A DNA stretch of 6,257 bases from an uncultured Eubacteriales bacterium (GTDB lineage: Bacteria > Bacillota > Clostridia > Oscillospirales > Acutalibacteraceae): positions 1 to 6,257 of the forward strand of contig CAKRVQ010000070.1 of assembly GCA_934408795.1 (NCBI GenBank), read 5' to 3'. Shown in pieces: positions 5,003-6,257 of this stretch. Position 1 is the stretch's first letter, and the number at the start of each line of letters is the position of its first letter. The notes under the pieces were generated by a model. That model saw only the letters and a program-made list of their open reading frames with translations. It had not been told where the DNA came from and searched no databases. The translations under genes and the position numbers were made by a program.

Positions 5003-6202
5003 TCAGTTGGTGTAATTGTCAAAATATCCTTGCACGAGGACGACGGGAGTACCCTTGTCGCCCGATCCGCTCGTGAGGTCGCAAAGCGAACCTATCAGAT
5101 CGGTGAGCTGACGCGGAGTTGTACCCTGCGAAGCCATATTGCCGACAAGATCGGCATCCTTGCTGCGAATGGACTCGGATATAGCAGCTTTAAGGGCTTC
5201 ACCCGAAAGATCTTTGAAGTCATTGTCGGCAAGGTATTTGAGCTTGAGCTCGTTCGGAGTGCCGATGAGTCCGTCGGTGAAAGCGGGGGAGACGACAGGG
5301 TCCGCAAGCTCCCAGATCTTGCCTTTGGGATCCTTGAAAGCACCGTCGCCGTATACCATTACTTCAATGTGCTTTCCGGTTGCTTTCAGCAGTCTTGCCT
5401 GAATGTCGAGAACAAGATCCTTGCACTCCCTCGGGAAAAGCTTTACCTTGTCTTCGGTGGACTTGTTGGATCCGAGAAGACCGTACTTTTCGTTGCATCC
5501 GCTTCCGGAAACGGGGGAGGTCATTATGTCGTCAAGACCGCAGACCTTCTTTGCGCCGGCAGCTTTAAGAACACGCTTTGTTCTTGCGCGGGTGTGAATA
5601 TCACAGGTGAGAACACAGTCGGTATAATCAAGGATGGCGGTCGCACGGTTGGCAAATATAACTTCCACTTCGGCGCCGCTCTCGCGGATCAGATCACTGT
5701 AGTACTGAACATAATCAACGCCCGTAAACTCATGCTTGCCGTAACCGAAGAGTTCGCGGTATTTCTCAAGGGTGAGAACATCACTGTATGGATTTACACC
5801 GGCAGCATCGATCTTGTCAAGGCTTACGAGCTCATTGCCCACTTCATCCGAAGGGTATGAGAGCATAAGAACGATCTTTTTTGCTCCCTTAGCGATACCC
5901 CTCAAACAAATGGCAAATCTGTTGCGCGAGAGGATCGGGAAGATAACTCCGATCGTGCCGCCGCCGAGCTTTGCCTTTACATCGGCAGCTATGTCGTCAA
6001 CGCTTGCATAATTGCCCTGCGAACGGGCAACGATGGATTCGGTTATCGAAACAACATCCCTGTCACGAAGAGAAAACCCTTCGCTGTCGGCTGCCGCGAG
6101 AACGCTTTCGGTAACGATCTTAGCGAGATCGTCTCCCTCACGGATGATAGGGCATCGAATGCCTCTTGATACGGTGCCGACGAGTCTTTCTTTATTGTCC
6201 AT
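5003..6202 (-). CDS. CofE-family protein (coenzyme F420-0:L-glutamate ligase homologue), role uncertain
   Basis: The product has 399 residues. Its N-terminal part resembles the CofE/F420_ligase family (PF01996): GIRCPIIREGDDLAKIV at 14-30, then DRDVVSITESIVARSQG at 47-63, matching the 'GDDL...DGDV...T.K.VSKA.G' pattern of the F420-0:gamma-glutamyl ligases. The later VYGDGAFKDPKGKIWELADP (284-302) and SPAFTDGL (305-312) also fit my memory of the longer Firmicute members. Archaeal CofE is only about 250 residues and adds glutamate to F420-0 using GTP. Clostridia are not known to make F420, so this homologue probably ligates an amino acid to another substrate. Cys residues at 196, 200, 221, 236 and 260 are notable, including the CGLDDIMTSPVSGSGC stretch (221-236). 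No signal peptide or membrane segment is evident. I chose the ATG at 6202 because GAAAGGA lies 10 bases upstream; the ATG at 6211 would almost touch that site. Confidence 0.82.
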   Translation of the reverse strand: MDNKERLVGTVSRGIRCPIIREGDDLAKIVTESVLAAADSEGFSLRDRDVVSITESIVARSQGNYASVDDIAADVKAKLGGGTIGVIFPILSRNRFAICLRGIAKGAKKIVLMLSYPSDEVGNELVSLDKIDAAGVNPYSDVLTLEKYRELFGYGKHEFTGVDYVQYYSDLIRESGAEVEVIFANRATAILDYTDCVLTCDIHTRARTKRVLKAAGAKKVCGLDDIMTSPVSGSGCNEKYGLLGSNKSTEDKVKLFPRECKDLVLDIQARLLKATGKHIEVMVYGDGAFKDPKGKIWELADPVVSPAFTDGLIGTPNELKLKYLADNDFKDLSGEALKAAISESIRSKDADLVGNMASQGTTPRQLTDLIGSLCDLTSGSGDKGTPVVLVQGYFDNYTN

Positions 6203-6212
6203 CAAGATCATA

Positions 6213-6219
6213 TCCTTTC
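6213..6219 (-). promoter_or_regulatory. Ribosome binding site of the CofE-like gene
   Basis: The minus-strand GAAAGGA lies 10 bases before the ATG at 6202 but only one base before the alternative ATG at 6211. The spacing therefore favours the inner start. Confidence 0.65.
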
Positions 6220-6243
6220 ATATGTAACAACAAATTACAACAT

Positions 6244-6249
6244 ATTGTA
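6244..6249 (-). promoter_or_regulatory. Possible -10 promoter element for the CofE-like gene
   Basis: The minus-strand hexamer TACAAT differs from TATAAT at one position and lies in an AT-rich leader. Transcription would start near 6237, about 35 bases before the start codon. The matching -35 box would fall beyond the right edge, so the call is incomplete. An imperfect inverted repeat, TGTAA ... TTACA, sits just downstream at about 6222-6238 and could be an operator or chance. Confidence 0.45.
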
Positions 6250-6257
6250 TCATATAT

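Noticed and set aside
4976..5860. A 294-codon open frame on the plus strand, antisense to the CofE-like gene
   Set aside because: It begins with TTG without a good ribosome binding site, lies almost wholly opposite a gene with clear family motifs, and its translation shows no recognisable domain. It is best explained as codon-bias shadowing.

Overview
The window looks like chromosomal DNA from an anaerobic Clostridia-type Firmicute, most likely Oscillospiraceae/Ruminococcaceae or a relative. This rests on family resemblance: a YfhO-type membrane protein, a zinc-ribbon/kinase-like/PASTA protein, a Firmicute-style CofE homologue of about 400 residues, AAAGGA(G)-type ribosome binding sites and GC-rich intergenic hairpins. 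No sequence search was possible, so the taxonomy is an inference. There are no rRNA or tRNA genes, CRISPR arrays, insertion sequences or phage genes that I can see.

Layout. On the left (1-1390, minus strand) is the N-terminal part of a multi-spanning YfhO-family membrane protein that runs off the window. It is transcribed divergently from a two-gene plus-strand unit: a YfbR-type HD-domain 5'-deoxynucleotidase (1526-2122) and, 66 bases later, a zinc-ribbon, kinase-fold, single-TM, PASTA protein (2189-3832) whose catalytic kinase residues are all replaced. The divergent promoters are physically interleaved at about 1422-1455.

The plus-strand unit ends at a perfect 18-bp terminator-like hairpin (3897-3939). 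A convergent intergenic region of about 310 bases follows, carrying three copies of a GC-rich palindrome and one smaller inverted repeat.

Two minus-strand genes fill the right side: a CofE (F420-0:L-glutamate ligase)-family protein (5003-6202), with a -10-like box at the right edge, and then a YjjG/YfnB-type HAD phosphatase (4143-4856). A possible weak terminator lies between them.

How the genes may work together (inference): YfbR and the HAD protein both belong to families that dephosphorylate nucleoside monophosphates, suggesting nucleotide-pool housekeeping. The pseudokinase is probably a membrane-anchored sensor or scaffold that binds cell-wall fragments through its PASTA domains, and YfhO proteins act in cell-envelope glycosylation. 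No new multi-gene defence or biosynthetic system is evident. The points most worth a second look are the degenerate kinase, the interleaved promoters, the palindrome cluster and the CofE homologue in a lineage not known to make F420.
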